Below, one piece after another: positions 26,201 through 29,200 of a stretch of DNA of 64,000 bases. Position 1 is the first letter of the stretch; each line of letters begins with the position of its first letter. Location: contig CBDUZI010000001.1 in assembly GCA_965371665.1 (NCBI GenBank), positions 44,193-108,192 on the forward strand. Direction: 5' to 3'. The translations under genes were made by a program, and so were the position numbers. The notes below the pieces were generated by a model. It made no database searches, had not been told where the DNA came from, and was given only the letters and a program-made list of their open reading frames with translations. This stretch comes from JAUVAV01 sp965371665. Its GTDB lineage: Bacteria > Oederibacteriota > JAAXVQ01 > JAUVAV01.

Positions 26201-29200
26201 TTATATTCTCCGACATTCTCAGCCAGATGACCCCACATGGCTACCAGGCCGTACTTCTGGTAAAGCGCCCGCATTACCATGCCTACTTTTGTCAGGGCCC
26301 AGATTAAATAACCGCCGGCCACTAGGGATATCAGGGAAAAAGCCGAACCGACCAGCATAATCAGGCCCGCCACGGTTGCAGCACCCAGAACGCCAGGCAG
26401 GCTTAAGGGCTGCATGACCCGCGGTTCCGCAGAAATGATGGTTAATTCGTTGATCTGCACACAGCTTCCAACCATGTTTTGCGTCTGGATGACCCCAACC
26501 TCGAGGTTAAAGGGATGTTGACCGCTTTGCAATTCATCCGGCAGATAGTCGGCTAAGTTGTAGATAAAAGTCCCCTCTAAAACGGTGTCCGGTTGGAGGC
26601 GTACAAACCAGTCAGGCATATGGGGAGACTTTAAAACCAGATACCAACCTCCCTGCAGATCAGATACATCGACCCTCATCCGCTGCGGCAGATCCATGTT
26701 AAGTACTACCGGCTCTTTTAACTCGATTCTGCCGTAACTCGGGATACCGCGGTGGATAATCTGGATTCCGTCGGCTTCTACTTGAGTCAACTTTACGTTC
26801 CATTCATCAAATCGGGACACATCTGTCACGCCGGTTCCAACCAACTTTTGTTCCCCATATATCGGGCTGGTGTAAATTTTAAAATCGCTAACGGTCACGG
26901 TGGAGCCGCTGCCCACAGTACCGATCTCGAAAGTAAAATCATATTCGCCGATTAACAGCTCCTCGGGTAGATGATCGGCTAAGTTGTAGGTAAAGCGTCC
27001 CAAAGCATCGGTATCGTGCTGAAGGTGCAAGTAACCTTCGGGCAAAAGCGGCGAGCGGATGATCAAATACCATGCTTCGTCCACCGCATCGACATCGATT
27101 TCCACCTGCGGCCGACCTGGTATGTTCAAGGAAAAGGATTCAGACCGCATCCCGCCAAACCCTTCCGCACTGCCCGCTTCCTGGATCACGAACCCTCCTT
27201 TGCACACAGATGAAATTCGAGGCTTGTAGGGCTGCCAGTTAGCTTTGTTCAGAGGGATGTCGATAACGTGGATAGGCCTAAGCGGAGAAGTCGTGGAAAT
27301 TTTAAAATCGCGAACGGTCACGGTGGAGCCGCTGCCCACAGCACCGATCTCGAAAGTGAAATCATATTGGCCACTCTGCATCCCTTCGGGTAGATGATCG
27401 GCTAACTTGTAGGTAAAGCGTCCCGAAGCATTGGTATCTTTCTGAAGGTGCAAGTAACCTTCGGGCAAACGCGGCGAGCGGATGACCAAATACCATGCTT
27501 CGTCCACCGCACCGACATCGATTTTTACCTGTGGCTGGTCATTCATGTTCAAGAACCGGGGTCTGGATATTATCCCTCCAAACCCTTCCACAGTATCCAT
27601 TTCCTGAATCATGATCCCTTCTGGTAACACATCAGAAATTTGTGCCTTGTTGGGCTGCCAGTGAGATTCATCCAGCGCAACATCGATGACCTGATGAACC
27701 AGTCGGGAAGTTAGCTGCCCCGGCTGATGACGGAGTACCGGTGCGATTATTCTCCAGTCCGTTCCGGTATAACCCTCCTGGACAAGGAAAGCACTCTGCC
27801 GAGAAGTATCAGTTTCGTCAAACATTCCATACTTCTGGCCATCTATGTCATTCAAAGACCAGACTATGACACCTGTGATATCGGTCTCGAAAACATCGCT
27901 GAGACCTTGCTGAAAATAGGCATACGCTTGATCCGGGCTGGCGCCTCCTGGGCCGTGGCTAACCCCCATTTCCTCAAAGATCAGCGGACGGACATATCCG
28001 GCTGTGGCCATTTGTTTCTGGGTTTGCGCGATCATGCCTCCTACCGAATCTCCATACATGCTGGAATGCAGCGCAAAAATATCGATGTTGGCCGGATCAA
28101 AACGGGTGATCCATCCAGGCCGGCTGGTTGCGCCTATGATAAGATGGTTGGGATCACTCGCGCGGATGAAGGCGGACATGTGGTTATGCCAGGCGATGGC
28201 TTGCTCTTCAAAGACCAGGTTTCCCTCAATGTGCAGGTCTATTTCATTAGTAACCCCCCAGGCAAACACACGCTGATCATCCCGGAACCTGGCCAAAATA
28301 GTGCCGACATGAGCTTCCATGTCCGCCCAATTTTTCTGGCCGTAGTCCCTCTCCATCGGGAAAAAGGTGAACTGAACTTTCAGTCCGTTGCGCTCGGCAA
28401 TCGCCAAAAATTCATCCATTCTGTCCAGCATGACCGGATCCACATTCGGCCCGCCGAATTCTTCAAAATGAATGAAGGTACGGATCGTATTGAGTTCCAA
28501 TATGCGGGCCCCGGCCGCCAATTCAATCTCAATGAGTTCTGGATCCCACTCGGTCCACATCCTTCCCCAGGCGTGCCCCGAAGGATAGTAGTTGGCTCCC
28601 TTAATCTTAATAACTGTGCCGTCAATAGAAATCTGCGTCGGATCACTTGCGTCAATGCCTGCAAAGGCTGTGATCATCTGAGGTCCAACCTGGACTTGGA
28701 ATCGGCTCACCCGGGGCCAAACCTCGGCTAGGATTTGCCTAACTTGAGGGATCTCGAGGAATCTGCTGCCAAAGGCGGTGGCCAGGTATAATAATAATGG
28801 GCCTATTCCTGCGAGGCCCATCAAGATGAGTAGAGTCTGCTTCAGAGTATGTGCCTGGGGCAAAAGAGAAATCCAGAGAGGTGCAATCAGGCTGAGGGTG
28901 ATAAGCAAAGCAGGTATGCCCAGGGGAACACTTACGAACAGAACCAAAACCGGTATGGAAAGCACAAGACCGGTAGTAATTACTACGGCTGTGAGCTTAA
29001 AGACCGCGCCTAGGCGAGGGGCAACGCGCACCGCAACAAGATCTGCAATCACCAAGGGAAACGCCACCAAATCCCAGATATGGGCCAGAAATTCACAGAA
29101 AATGACATTCCAAAAAATATAGCCAATTAACTTGTTTCCTTTTTCGGCTGCTTGCGCGTATTGGGCAAGGGAACGATTGAATCGCCCTAATACGAGGGCT

